A stretch of 64,000 bases of DNA, taken from positions 14,703 to 78,702 of the forward strand of contig CAYRFK010000001.1 of assembly GCA_964423465.1 (NCBI GenBank). Direction: 5' to 3'. The DNA is from VGWF01 sp964423465. Its GTDB lineage: Bacteria > Verrucomicrobiota > Kiritimatiellia > PWTM01. Shown in pieces: positions 18,349 to 27,018 of the stretch; the stretch's first letter is position 1; every line of letters starts with the position of its first letter. The notes beneath the pieces were generated by a model, which was given only the letters and a program-made list of their open reading frames with translations, searched no databases and was not told the DNA's origin. A program made the position numbers and the translations under genes.

Positions 18349-19203
18349 ATGCCGGCCGAACCGAGTTACTTCAGCGCACGGGTTTCGGCCGCGCGGCGCT
18401 TCTACCTGCGCCTTGCGCCGGGGCGCGGGCGACCGCTGACGGTGGTGAGCGGCGGCTGGGAGCAGTGCCGCGCGGACTATGCGATCCGCCGCCCGGGCTT
18501 CCCCCACACCGCGCTGGAGTTCGTGGCGCGCGGCGCCGGGGAACTGCGGCTTGGCGGGCAGACGTGGGCGCTCGCGCCCGGAGCGGCCTTCGTCTACGGA
18601 CGCGGCGTGCCGCACAGGATCCGCACCGACCCCGACGCACCGATGCTCAAGTACTTCGTCGTGTTCGCCGGCGCCGAGGGGCGCGACCTGCTCCGCACCT
18701 GCGGGCTCAAGCCGGGCACCGCCTGCCGCGTCGCGCGGCCGGAGCCGGTGCAGCAGGTCTTCGACGACCTGATCGACCACGCCCTCGGCGACCATCCCGA
18801 CCGCCAGCGCCTGTGCGGCGTCGCCCTTGAGTACCTGATCACGCGCATCAATTCGCTCGCCGTGCCGTTCGACGAGGGCGGAACGCAGGCGCTGGCGACC
18901 TACCAGCGCTGCCGCGCGTTCATCACCGCCGAGTACCTGCGCGTGCAATCGCTGCCGGAGATCGCCGCCGCCTGTCACGTGGACGGCGCCTACATCTGCC
19001 GCCTCTTCCGCCGTTACGGCCGCGAAAGCCCCATCCAGTTCCTCCGCCACCTCCGCATGAACCGCGCCGTGGACCTGCTCCTGAATCACGGACGGATGGT
19101 CAAGGAGGTCGCGTCCGAACTCGGCTTCAGCGACACCCACAACTTTTCCCGCGCCTTCCGCCAGGCCTTCGGGGTTTCCCCGGCCCGGTTGCGGAAGGCG
19201 TAG
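18349..19203 (+). CDS. AraC-family transcriptional regulator
   Basis: A 284-residue activator-type regulator with an N-terminal cupin sensor domain (about 20-150; FPHTALEFVARGAGELRLGG is typical) and two C-terminal helix-turn-helix units: SLPEIAAACHVDGAYICRLF, then VKEVASELGFSDTHNFSRAF ending FGVSPARLRKA. It is divergent from the alpha-fucosidase-fucI pair, so the likely role is sensing fucose or a fucosylated oligosaccharide and activating that pair; this is inferred from position. The start ATG at 18349 gives the normal family length. The longer open frame upstream runs through the intergenic palindromes and is not used. Confidence 0.9.
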   Translation: MPAEPSYFSARVSAARRFYLRLAPGRGRPLTVVSGGWEQCRADYAIRRPGFPHTALEFVARGAGELRLGGQTWALAPGAAFVYGRGVPHRIRTDPDAPMLKYFVVFAGAEGRDLLRTCGLKPGTACRVARPEPVQQVFDDLIDHALGDHPDRQRLCGVALEYLITRINSLAVPFDEGGTQALATYQRCRAFITAEYLRVQSLPEIAAACHVDGAYICRLFRRYGRESPIQFLRHLRMNRAVDLLLNHGRMVKEVASELGFSDTHNFSRAFRQAFGVSPARLRKA

Positions 19204-19254
19204 GGGGGGGCGGACAGCGTGGCGTCCAGTGCACACAGAAGGGAGAGACCGGAA

Positions 19255-20022
19255 ATGAACGAGTCCAGTTCCCGATTCGAATCGATCTTCCTGGAGGTGT
19301 TCGAGGCGCTGCCCCGGCAGGGACCGGGCAGTCGCGCCTGCGCCGAACGGGCGCTGGGGCTGTGTGCGGGGCTTCCGCCGGAGCCCGCGATCCTCGACCT
19401 GGGGTGCGGCGCCGGCGGACAGACGCTTCAGCTTGCCGAACTCACCGCGGGGTCCATCGTGGCGGTCGACCGCCACGCTCCAAGCATTGCGATTCTGGAC
19501 CGGAAGATCGCCGCACGGGGGCTGTCGCATCGGGTCCGCGCGCAAGTTGGCGACATGGCGGACCCCGGGCTTTCGCAGGAGTCGTTCGACCTCATCTGGT
19601 CCGAGGGCGCGTTCTACAACATCGGCATCGCGAATGCGCTCCGGACAAGCTTCGGGCTGCTGCGCCCGGGCGGCTTTCTCGCCTTCACCGACGCCGTCTG
19701 GCGCGTGGCGGACCCGCCGCCGGAGGTCCGGGCCTGCTTCGAGCCGGATTACCCCACCATGGGACGGGCGGAGGATGTCGAGGCGGCCATCCGGGCCGGC
19801 GGCTTCGTCCACCTGAGGCGATTCACACTGCCGGACGAGGCCTGGTGGGACGACTTCTACACGCCAATGCTGAAGCGGATCGAAGTCCTCCGCGTCGCCT
19901 ACGGCGGTGACGCCGGGGCCCTGGGCATCCTGGACCGCATTGCGGAGGAACCCGCGATGCACCGCCGACATTCGAACAGCTACGCCTACGAGTTCTTCGT
20001 CGCGCAACGCCCTCCGTGCTGA
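19255..20022 (+). CDS. Class I SAM-dependent methyltransferase
   Basis: A 255-residue methyltransferase. Motif I is AILDLGCGAGGQTLQLAE and the acidic end of strand 2 is VAVDRHAPS. VGDMADPGLSQESFDLIWSEGAFYNIG holds motifs II and IV, and LRPGGFLAFTDA is motif V. A GGGAGAGA purine run precedes the ATG at 19255. The substrate is unknown; the sequence resembles small-molecule methylases of the UbiE/ArsM fold rather than nucleic-acid enzymes. It follows the AraC gene by 51 bp on the same strand but shows no functional link to fucose use. Confidence 0.85.
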   Translation: MNESSSRFESIFLEVFEALPRQGPGSRACAERALGLCAGLPPEPAILDLGCGAGGQTLQLAELTAGSIVAVDRHAPSIAILDRKIAARGLSHRVRAQVGDMADPGLSQESFDLIWSEGAFYNIGIANALRTSFGLLRPGGFLAFTDAVWRVADPPPEVRACFEPDYPTMGRAEDVEAAIRAGGFVHLRRFTLPDEAWWDDFYTPMLKRIEVLRVAYGGDAGALGILDRIAEEPAMHRRHSNSYAYEFFVAQRPPC

Positions 20023-20120
20023 TCCAAGGCGGCCGCCGAATCCGGCACGGGTGCACCGGAAGCAGAACCGGCGGATCGCCTGAAGCGAACCGCCGGTGGT
20101 CTGCGAATCTGCGGGCCGGA

Positions 20121-20537
20121 CTAGATCTTCGTCCCCGAGCACGGCACGTGCTTGGGCGGCGAATGCCAGAATTCTACGAAGTCCATCGTCATGACCCCGT
20201 TCGAGATCGTGGCCTCGATCTCGCCGTCGCCGACGCCGGGGTTCGTGAAGGGGCCCTTCAGCGTGCCGCCGGAAACGGTGTAGGTGCCGGAGAGATGCAC
20301 GGGGCCGTCCAACTCCTCGCGGGTCTTGTAGAATGTTCCGTCCTCTTGGAAGTAGTAGTAGCCGACCGAGCCTGTGTCCAACTTGGTCACCTCCCAGACC
20401 CCGACGAAATCACCCCCGCCCGAACCGCCGCCCCCGCCGCCGTCGCCGCTGTCGCAGCCAGCCCCCATCCACGCCGTCATGGCCAGCATCGCGACCGCGA
20501 TTCCCAGTCCAAAAACCCGCAAGCCCGCACGTTTCAT
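20121..20537 (-). CDS. Lipoprotein with lipocalin-like domain
   Basis: A 138-residue lipoprotein. The signal sequence (KRAGLRVFGLGIAVAMLAMTAWMGAGC) ends in a lipobox with Cys near residue 27, then a Gly/Ser/Asp-rich tether. The remaining 90 residues are short beta strands, VGVWEVTKLDTGSVGYYYFQ and FYKTREELDGPVHLSGTYTV, like the small lipocalin-like domains found in many outer-membrane lipoproteins. The start at 20537 is fixed by the signal peptide. Ligand and partners are unknown. Confidence 0.75.
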   Translation of the reverse strand: MKRAGLRVFGLGIAVAMLAMTAWMGAGCDSGDGGGGGGSGGGDFVGVWEVTKLDTGSVGYYYFQEDGTFYKTREELDGPVHLSGTYTVSGGTLKGPFTNPGVGDGEIEATISNGVMTMDFVEFWHSPPKHVPCSGTKI

Positions 20538-20669
20538 GGTTTCTCTGCTCCCGTATGCCCGTTTTGTCCGCAGACCCGCCGGTTGGCCGGTCCGCCAAAA
20601 CGGCGAATGGCCGCGCAAACTACGCAAAGGATTCGCGCAAGTCAAGGACGGCCCGCATGCGGGCGGGAC

Positions 20670-21074
20670 TCACGCGTTTCCGAGGCTCAGGTCGCCGACG
20701 ATCTTCCACGCGGGACCGTCGCGGAGGACGTCGAGGCGGCGGCCGGGGAAGGCGGCAGGGAGGTCCTGCTTGAGGCGGCCGATGGCGCGGTCCTCGATCT
20801 CCCGGCGGAGCGCGGCGGGGACGGACTTCAGCGTGGCGATGCGGAGGTCGACGACGTAGCCACGGCCACGCTTCGTCCCGAATCCCGCGGAGAATGCGGC
20901 GCCCAGTTCAAAGAGTCCGTCACCGTCCGGATTCGGGGTCGCACCGCGCCGCGGGCGCGCGGGATGCAGCGGAAGGCGCGAGCCGAACTCCTGCTCGAGT
21001 TCCTCGTCGATGCGGGCGAAGACCGAGCGGAGCCGGTCCTCCCAGGCCTCTGCCTTGGGATGTCGCAGACTCAT
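20670..21074 (-). CDS. Conserved-looking hypothetical protein coupled to the TrmH-type methylase
   Basis: A 134-residue soluble protein of unknown function. Its start (SLRHPKAEAWEDRLRSVF) overlaps the stop of the upstream RNA methylase as ATGA, so the two are translationally coupled. The N-terminal part is an amphipathic, acidic helix (ARIDEELEQEFG). The C-terminal part predicts alternating helix and strand, with FGTKRGRGYVVDLRIATLK and DGPAWKIVGDLSLG. No signal peptide, membrane helix or catalytic motif was seen. Confidence 0.65.
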   Translation of the reverse strand: MSLRHPKAEAWEDRLRSVFARIDEELEQEFGSRLPLHPARPRRGATPNPDGDGLFELGAAFSAGFGTKRGRGYVVDLRIATLKSVPAALRREIEDRAIGRLKQDLPAAFPGRRLDVLRDGPAWKIVGDLSLGNA

Positions 21075-21862
21075 GCCGGCGGGGCGGCCGCGTTGTCGCG
21101 CTGGCGACGGACCTCGTAGAGCGCAATGGCGGCGGCGACGGCGGCGTTGAGCGAGCCGACGCGGCCCTTCATCGGGAGGCGGAGGACGCCGTCGCACGTC
21201 TGGCGGACGAGCCGTCCAATCCCCTGCCCCTCGTTGCCGACAACGATGGCGGCGGCGCCGTCGAGGCGGATGTCCGTATGGAGCGGGGCCTCGGGAAACG
21301 CCTCCAGGCAGTAGACCCAGATCCGCCGCTCCTTGATCTCGGCGATGGCGCGGACCAGGTTGGTGACCTGGGCGACCTGCAGGTGCTCGACGGCGCCGGA
21401 GGAGGCCCGCACCACGGCGGGCGTCACGGCGCAGGCGCGGTCCCGGGGCAGGACGACGCCGGTGACGCCGGCCGCATCGGCCGTACGCATCATCGATCCG
21501 ACGTTCTGGGGATCCTGGATGTGGTCGAGGACCAGAAGAAACGGCGGTTCCGTCGAAGCCGCAGCCCCGGAGAGAAGGGCGTCGAATTCCGCAAAGCGGT
21601 ACGGCCCGGTCTCGAGGGCGAGGCCCTGGTGGTTGCCGTTGAGGGTCATGCGGTCGAGATCCCGCCTCGCGCAGGCCGTCACCGGCACCTTCCGGTGGTG
21701 GGCCAGGCGGAGGATTTCGGCCGGGGGGCCGGCCATCTGGGTCCCTTCGGCGACGAGAAGCCGGTGAAGGTCCCGGCGGCCCGCCCGAAGAACCTCCAGC
21801 AGGGCCTGGCGCCAGTACAGGATCTCACGCCCGGAGTCCGGGGATTCCCGTTGATGTCGCAT
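21071..21862 (-). CDS. TrmH/SpoU-family RNA 2'-O-methyltransferase (RlmB-like)
   Basis: Methylates a ribose 2'-OH, most likely G2251 of 23S rRNA if it is RlmB. The 263 residues have the N-terminal substrate-binding domain (REILYWRQALLEVLRAGRRDLHRLLVAEG). The SPOUT trefoil knot follows: motif 1 VLDHIQDPQNVGSMMRTADAAG, motif 2 AIVVGNEGQGIGRLV and motif 3 LPMKGRVGSLNAAVAAAIALYE. The start at 21862 is chosen because TTCCAA-N17-TATAGG ends 7 bp before it and the longer frame would cross the divergent gene's control region. The exact target nucleotide is inferred. Confidence 0.92.
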   Translation of the reverse strand: MRHQRESPDSGREILYWRQALLEVLRAGRRDLHRLLVAEGTQMAGPPAEILRLAHHRKVPVTACARRDLDRMTLNGNHQGLALETGPYRFAEFDALLSGAAASTEPPFLLVLDHIQDPQNVGSMMRTADAAGVTGVVLPRDRACAVTPAVVRASSGAVEHLQVAQVTNLVRAIAEIKERRIWVYCLEAFPEAPLHTDIRLDGAAAIVVGNEGQGIGRLVRQTCDGVLRLPMKGRVGSLNAAVAAAIALYEVRRQRDNAAAPPA

Positions 21863-21898
21863 GGGTCTTCCTATAGCATCCCGCCCGGCCGGTTGGAA
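21863..21898 (-). promoter_or_regulatory. Predicted leaderless promoter of the TrmH-type gene
   Basis: Minus strand: TTCCAA (21898-21893), 17 bp, TATAGG (21875-21870), then 7 bp to the ATG at 21862. Confidence 0.4.
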
Positions 21899-21926
21899 TG
21901 GTTTTCCGAATCCGGCCGCCCAAAAC

Positions 21927-23435
21927 ATGAACTTGAGGCTCTTCGCGATCGCGACGACATGCATGGTCGTCGGCGCCGCAGTCCGGGCGCAGACCAACGC
22001 CCCGGCCGGCGGGGATGCCCTCCCCAACCCCTTGGGGGATGTGGAGGATGCGATCGGTCGGATTCGATCGAGCTACGAAGAGATCCGCCTGAGATTCGTC
22101 GAGAAGGACCGCCTGCTCCGCCAGGCGATCTCGGCCCAGCAGGCGGCCGAGGCCCAGTGCCGGGTCGTCGAGACACGGCTTGGGGAGGCCGAGGCCGACC
22201 GCAAGGATCTCCGCGACCGGAACCGCCGCATCGAGTCCGAGCTTTCCAAGGCGCAGGAGACGATCGCCGGGCTGTTGCGGACCGTGACGAACCTGGAAGA
22301 CCAGGTCGCGTCGGCCCAGCGTGATGCGCGAAAGGCGTCCCAGGAGAAGAACGACATCCTCGCCACGGCGGACAAGGCCCGCGAGCGCATGGCCGATGCC
22401 GAGAAGGATCGCGATCGCGCCCGGGATGCCCTGCTCGCCCTCGAGGCCAGGCTGAAGTCGCTCATCACCGGCTCCGCCCCGCCGCCGGAGCCGGCCCGGA
22501 CGCCCGTGAAGGAACCGGAGCCCGCGATCACGGTCGAGGCGCCGCCCGTCCCGCCGAAGCCTGAACCTGTCAAGCCGTCACCCGCCCCTCCGACCCCGCC
22601 CGATGTGCCGACGGAGAAGCCGGCGCTCCAGTTGGCGCCCAAGCCTGTACCCGAACTGCCGGCGGCCATGGTCGGACGGCCGTCGGATGAACCGGCCGAG
22701 AACCGGAAATCCACAACCGCCCCGCCCATTCCCGAGCCCATCCTCACCAATGCTCCGCCCGCGGAGATGGTCGCACCGGCGCCGCCTCTGGTTCCGGCGA
22801 CCCGTACGGAAGCCGCGCCGGCGGCCGACCGGGAACGTCCGGAGGCCATCGACCGTATCCTGGCCGACGCGTCGGCGGCGTTCGACGGTGGAGACTGGGA
22901 CCGGGCGCGTTCGCTTTACGAGAAGGTTCTCGCGGACAGCCCGTCGGATCCCGTCGCCTCGGTCGGTCTCACGGAAGTCCTCATGCAGACCGGCGAGACA
23001 GGCAGGGCGCTGGACAAGGCCCGCCAGTTGCTCGACGCGGATCCCGCGAGTCCCCGCCGGCTGTTCCTTGCCGGGCGCGCCGCCGCACGCGACGGCCGCA
23101 GCGAGGAGGCCCTCGGCCTGCTGGAGCGGGCCATGAAGGGCTCGCCCGACAATCCCGACGTGAAGCGCGAACTGGCCGCGGTGTTGTTCGATCTGCGCAA
23201 GTACCGTGAGTCGGCCGACATGTTCGTGGCGACGACCCGGCTCGATGCCGCCGACGGCGAGTCGTGGTTCAACGCGTGCGCCGCACTTCTGATGACGGAT
23301 CCTTCGCCCCTGAAAGAGGCCTCCCGCTATTACGAGAAAGCCCTGAGCCTTGGAGAACCACGCGATGAACGAATCGAGAAGCGCTTCCGCCCCGCACTGT
23401 CCACCCCCGCCCGCATGTCCCCCGCGAAGAACTGA
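21927..23435 (+). CDS. Exported coiled-coil and TPR protein (first of three)
   Basis: A 502-residue protein with a signal peptide (NLRLFAIATTCMVVGAAVRA, cut before QTNAP), a heptad-rich coiled coil (about 35-180), a long Pro/Ala/Lys-rich linker (about 185-310), and a C-terminal TPR region (about 320-490) with units such as ALDKARQLLDADPASPRRLF and ALGLLERAMKGSPDNPDVKREL. The architecture suggests a periplasmic scaffold or cell-envelope organiser; no enzyme motif is present. Its 3' end overlaps the next gene by 71 bp in another frame, so the two are cotranscribed. The start at 21927 is fixed by the signal peptide. Confidence 0.8.
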   Translation: MNLRLFAIATTCMVVGAAVRAQTNAPAGGDALPNPLGDVEDAIGRIRSSYEEIRLRFVEKDRLLRQAISAQQAAEAQCRVVETRLGEAEADRKDLRDRNRRIESELSKAQETIAGLLRTVTNLEDQVASAQRDARKASQEKNDILATADKARERMADAEKDRDRARDALLALEARLKSLITGSAPPPEPARTPVKEPEPAITVEAPPVPPKPEPVKPSPAPPTPPDVPTEKPALQLAPKPVPELPAAMVGRPSDEPAENRKSTTAPPIPEPILTNAPPAEMVAPAPPLVPATRTEAAPAADRERPEAIDRILADASAAFDGGDWDRARSLYEKVLADSPSDPVASVGLTEVLMQTGETGRALDKARQLLDADPASPRRLFLAGRAAARDGRSEEALGLLERAMKGSPDNPDVKRELAAVLFDLRKYRESADMFVATTRLDAADGESWFNACAALLMTDPSPLKEASRYYEKALSLGEPRDERIEKRFRPALSTPARMSPAKN

Positions 23436-25842
23436 CGCCCCGCGTCATCGCCGGATCCTCCTCGTCCTGGCGGCGGCGTCCCTCGCGCTTTCCGCCCCCG
23501 GGATCGCACGGGCGGCCGATCTTCCGGAAAAGGCGGCCTACGTGGAGATGCTCCGCGGCGATCGCGCCCGCGAGGGGGGGGATGTCGCGGCGGCCATCGC
23601 CGGCTACGAGCGGTCGATGGACCTCTTCCGCGCCCTCCGCGCCGAGCAACCGGGCTACAAGGCCGCGGCACTGGAGTTCCGCATGGATTACTGCCGCCGG
23701 CAGATCGCCACCCTGAAGGCTGCCCTGCCCGCAACCCCCGCTGCGCCCGTCGCCCCCGCCGCCCCGGCGGAGACGCCTGCCGCAACGGCATCCGCCGCCG
23801 CCCAGGCCGCCGAACTTGCCGCCCTTCGCGACGAGATCCGCCGCCTGAGCACGGCCGCCGCCGCCGCAGAATCCATGCAGGCACGGCTGAAGGAACTCGA
23901 ATCCTCGACCACCCAGATCGAGGCGGAACGCAAGCGAATCCAGGACGAACTGCGCAGCGTCGCCAAGGACCGTGACGCCGCCACCGGCCAGTCCGGCAAA
24001 CTCCAGGTCCAGGTGGATACACTCCAGGCGCGGCTCGAGGGTGCGCAGGCCGAAATCCGCGATCTGAAGTCGCGTCTCGAGTCGTTTTCCGCGTCGGTCC
24101 CGGCCACCGAGGCCGAGGAACTGCGCAAGACCGCCAAGGTCGCCACCGGCGAGCGTGACGAGGCCATCCAGCGCGCCGAAGCCGCCACCGGAAAGCTTGC
24201 AGACATCGAGACGCGCCTCGACGCCGCGCGGGAGGAGATTCGCTCGCTGCAGGCCGCGCAGAAGTCCGAAGCCGACATCACCGCCCCCTACGCCGCCGAA
24301 CTGGCCAGCCAGCAGAAGGAGGTCGACACGCTGCGCCGGGCCTCCGATCTCTCCGCCAAGCGGGCCGAATCGCTCACCGCCGTGCTTGCGGCGACCAAGG
24401 AGGAACTGGAAGCCGCCCGCAAGGCCGCAAACCCCAGAGCTTACGAGGACGAGATCAAGGCGTTGACCCGCGCCGTCGAGGCGTCCGCCAAGGAACGCGA
24501 CAAGGCCCTCGCCAACGCGGAACGCGGCCGCGAACTGCTCGCCGCCGCCGACGCCGCCCTCGCTGACGAGAAGTTGACGATCAAGACCCTGAAGGCGCAG
24601 GTCAAATCCCTCTCGTCGAGCGAAAGTGATGAGGAACTCCGCCGCCTCGGCGCGGAGATGGAGAAGCTGCTCCGTGAACGGGATTCTCTCCGTGATCAAC
24701 TCTCCGCCCTGCACCGCAGCGGCGGCGATAACGAGTCCGCCCTGAAGGCCGCACAGGCCGAGGCGGCGGAGCTTCGCGCCCGTCTGGCTTCGTCGCCGAC
24801 GCCCGCCGCAGACGCCGACGGCTCGGACCGCGAAGTGCGCAAGCTGCGCGACGACAAGACGCGGTTGGAGACCCAACTGCAGGCCCTGTCGGCCCGGCTG
24901 GAACTGCTGAACGAGGAATCGAAGTCGGCGCGCAAGGCCTCCGAAGCGGCTCAGGACGATCTCTCCCGGCAAGTCACGGCCCTTACCCGTGAGATCCGCG
25001 ACTTGACCCGCGAGCGCGAGCATCTCCTCGCCAAGGCGGCGAAGCAGTCGGACCGCGTCACCGCGCTGGAACTCCAGATCGCCGGGGCGGCAGCCCAGCC
25101 GGCCCCCGTGGCGGCCCCGCCGGCCGTGGAACCCCCGCCCGCCCTTGTGGCCGGCCCCGCCCCCGCGCCCGTGATGCCCGCGCCGGAAACCTCCGCCCCG
25201 CCCCCCGCACCCGCCGCGCTCCAGCCGGGAACCGCACCCGCTCCCGCCTCCGCACCGGAACCCGCGCCCGCGCCCGTCGTGCCGCCCCCCCCGCCCGCAT
25301 GGGCCGCCGAGGCGGATGCCGCCATGGCCTCGAACGCGGTGGACCGCGCCCTCGCGATCTACGACCAGGCCCTCGCCGCCAACCCGGATGACGTGACCGC
25401 ACTTCTGGGCTACAGCCGGGCGCAGCTTCGCAAGGGCGAGACCTCGCAGGCCAGCGCCGCCGCCAGCCGCCTTGTCGAACTCCAGCCCGAGATGGGCGCC
25501 GCCCACCACGCACAGGCGATGGCCGAGGTCAAGGCCGGCAACCGTCGGACGGCCACCCGTTGCTTCCAGCGGGCCGTCAACCTCGACCCCGCGAATCCCA
25601 TCTATCATCGCGACTTCGCCGTCTCGCTCTACGCCCGCGGCCTCACCGACGATGCCGTGGAGCAGTACCGTGAAGTCATCCGCCTCGCCCCGAAGGATGG
25701 CCAGGCGCATTTCAACCTCGCTGCCCTGCTGTTGATGCAGCGCAAGCCGCCGGTCGACGAGGCCCGCGCGATCTACGAGAAAGCCATCGAACTGGGCGAG
25801 GCCCGCGACCCTTCGATCGAGAAGAAACTCCAGGCACCGTAG
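23365..25842 (+). CDS. Exported long coiled-coil and TPR protein (second of three)
   Basis: An 825-residue paralogue of the preceding protein. A Pro/Arg-rich N-terminus leads into a late signal sequence (RRILLVLAAASLALSAPGIARA), a short helical domain, about 400 residues of coiled coil, a Pro/Ala-rich linker (about 575-650) and TPR units at the end (VDRALAIYDQALAANPDDVT and DAVEQYREVIRLAPKDGQAH). The ATG at 23365 has GGAG 9 bp upstream, embedded in the previous gene. An in-frame TTG at 23350 is less likely. The C-terminal IYEKAIELGEARDPSIEKKL mirrors YYEKALSLGEPRDERIEKRF of the first gene, showing common descent. Confidence 0.82.
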   Translation: MNESRSASAPHCPPPPACPPRRTDAPRHRRILLVLAAASLALSAPGIARAADLPEKAAYVEMLRGDRAREGGDVAAAIAGYERSMDLFRALRAEQPGYKAAALEFRMDYCRRQIATLKAALPATPAAPVAPAAPAETPAATASAAAQAAELAALRDEIRRLSTAAAAAESMQARLKELESSTTQIEAERKRIQDELRSVAKDRDAATGQSGKLQVQVDTLQARLEGAQAEIRDLKSRLESFSASVPATEAEELRKTAKVATGERDEAIQRAEAATGKLADIETRLDAAREEIRSLQAAQKSEADITAPYAAELASQQKEVDTLRRASDLSAKRAESLTAVLAATKEELEAARKAANPRAYEDEIKALTRAVEASAKERDKALANAERGRELLAAADAALADEKLTIKTLKAQVKSLSSSESDEELRRLGAEMEKLLRERDSLRDQLSALHRSGGDNESALKAAQAEAAELRARLASSPTPAADADGSDREVRKLRDDKTRLETQLQALSARLELLNEESKSARKASEAAQDDLSRQVTALTREIRDLTREREHLLAKAAKQSDRVTALELQIAGAAAQPAPVAAPPAVEPPPALVAGPAPAPVMPAPETSAPPPAPAALQPGTAPAPASAPEPAPAPVVPPPPPAWAAEADAAMASNAVDRALAIYDQALAANPDDVTALLGYSRAQLRKGETSQASAAASRLVELQPEMGAAHHAQAMAEVKAGNRRTATRCFQRAVNLDPANPIYHRDFAVSLYARGLTDDAVEQYREVIRLAPKDGQAHFNLAALLLMQRKPPVDEARAIYEKAIELGEARDPSIEKKLQAP

Positions 25843-25845
25843 CCC

Positions 25846-27018
25846 GTGCGCCCCCTCGCCTTCATCGCCCTGACCGCCGCGGCCCTCTCCCTCCCGGGTG
25901 TTCCCCGGGCGGACGAGGTGCCGGATCCGCCCCCCGCCTCCGAAACCCCGCCGCCAGCCGAGACCGACCTGCGCGCCGAGATCGAAGCCGCCAAGGCCGA
26001 GGCCGGCGACGCCCTCCGAAACGCGGAACGGTCCGCAAAGCGGGCGGAGGATGCCGCGGCGCAGGCTGAAACCCTCCGGGGCCGGCTGGCCGCCGCTGAA
26101 CAGTCGATCGCCGCACTTCGTGATCAGGCTTCCATGCAGACGCGCGAGATGGGTGCGGCACAGCGCGAGCGCGATGATGCCGTCCGCCGTCTCGAACAGA
26201 TGCATGCCCGCCTGGCCTCGGCGACGCAGGCCACCGCGGCCTCGGACTCCGAACTGGCCACCCTCGTCCGCCAGTCCCGCGACGACGCCGCCCGCGTGCG
26301 CGGGCTGGAGGCGGAGCTGGCAGCGCTGAAGAAGGCCCTCGCCCGCGCCGAGGAGGCCCGCGCCGAGCCGCCCCCTGTCGTGGTCGACACCGGCGGTCCG
26401 CCGGACGCCACCTTTCGCGAGTACCAGGCGGCCCTGGAGACCCGGACACGGGAGAACCTGGCGCTGAAGACACGGATTGGTCAGATGGAGACGCAGATCT
26501 CCGAACTGACCCGCGCCGGCGACCCGGCGCAGCTTCGGGCGGCGCTGGCGGAGGCCATGGCCTCCCGCGACGGCGGGTCCCGGCACGGCGCCGACACCCC
26601 CGCCCTTGATGCGGCCGAGCGCAAACGGGTGAACGACCTGTTCGAAGAGGAGAAGAAGACCCTTCTCCTGATTCAGAATACCACCGAGGAACACCTCGAT
26701 GTCGCGCGTACGGAACGCGACGCCGCACTCCAGGATGTCCGGCGCGCCCAGAAACGAATCGCCGAGTTGGAGAAGGCCCTTGCCAAGAGGGAATCGCTGG
26801 AAGCCGAGATCCTGACCCTCGGCAGCGATCTGGACGCCGCCCGCAAGGAGGCCCGCGAGGCCCACAACCGCGCATCCTCCATCGCCCGCGACAAGGCCAA
26901 CACCAGCCGGGATATCGAGCGCCTGCGGGAGAATCTGGAGCGTTCCGAGCGGGAGATCGCCGACCTGCGCGACCAGCTCAAGGCCGCCCGGGAAACCGCC
27001 CAACCCCCGAACCTCTGA
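25846..27018 (+). CDS. Exported coiled-coil protein (third of three)
   Basis: A 390-residue protein beginning with GTG 3 bp after the previous stop. The signal peptide is RPLAFIALTAAALSLPGVPRA, and almost all the rest is heptad-repeat coiled coil rich in Ala, Arg and Glu. It lacks the TPR tail of the two genes before it. The last codons (QPPNL) and the TGA lie inside a degenerate ACCTCCGAACC repeat that also encodes the tail of the convergent hisC. The three genes form one operon by overlap and spacing. The function is likely structural in the envelope, but nothing proves it. Confidence 0.78.
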   Translation: MRPLAFIALTAAALSLPGVPRADEVPDPPPASETPPPAETDLRAEIEAAKAEAGDALRNAERSAKRAEDAAAQAETLRGRLAAAEQSIAALRDQASMQTREMGAAQRERDDAVRRLEQMHARLASATQATAASDSELATLVRQSRDDAARVRGLEAELAALKKALARAEEARAEPPPVVVDTGGPPDATFREYQAALETRTRENLALKTRIGQMETQISELTRAGDPAQLRAALAEAMASRDGGSRHGADTPALDAAERKRVNDLFEEEKKTLLLIQNTTEEHLDVARTERDAALQDVRRAQKRIAELEKALAKRESLEAEILTLGSDLDAARKEAREAHNRASSIARDKANTSRDIERLRENLERSEREIADLRDQLKAARETAQPPNL

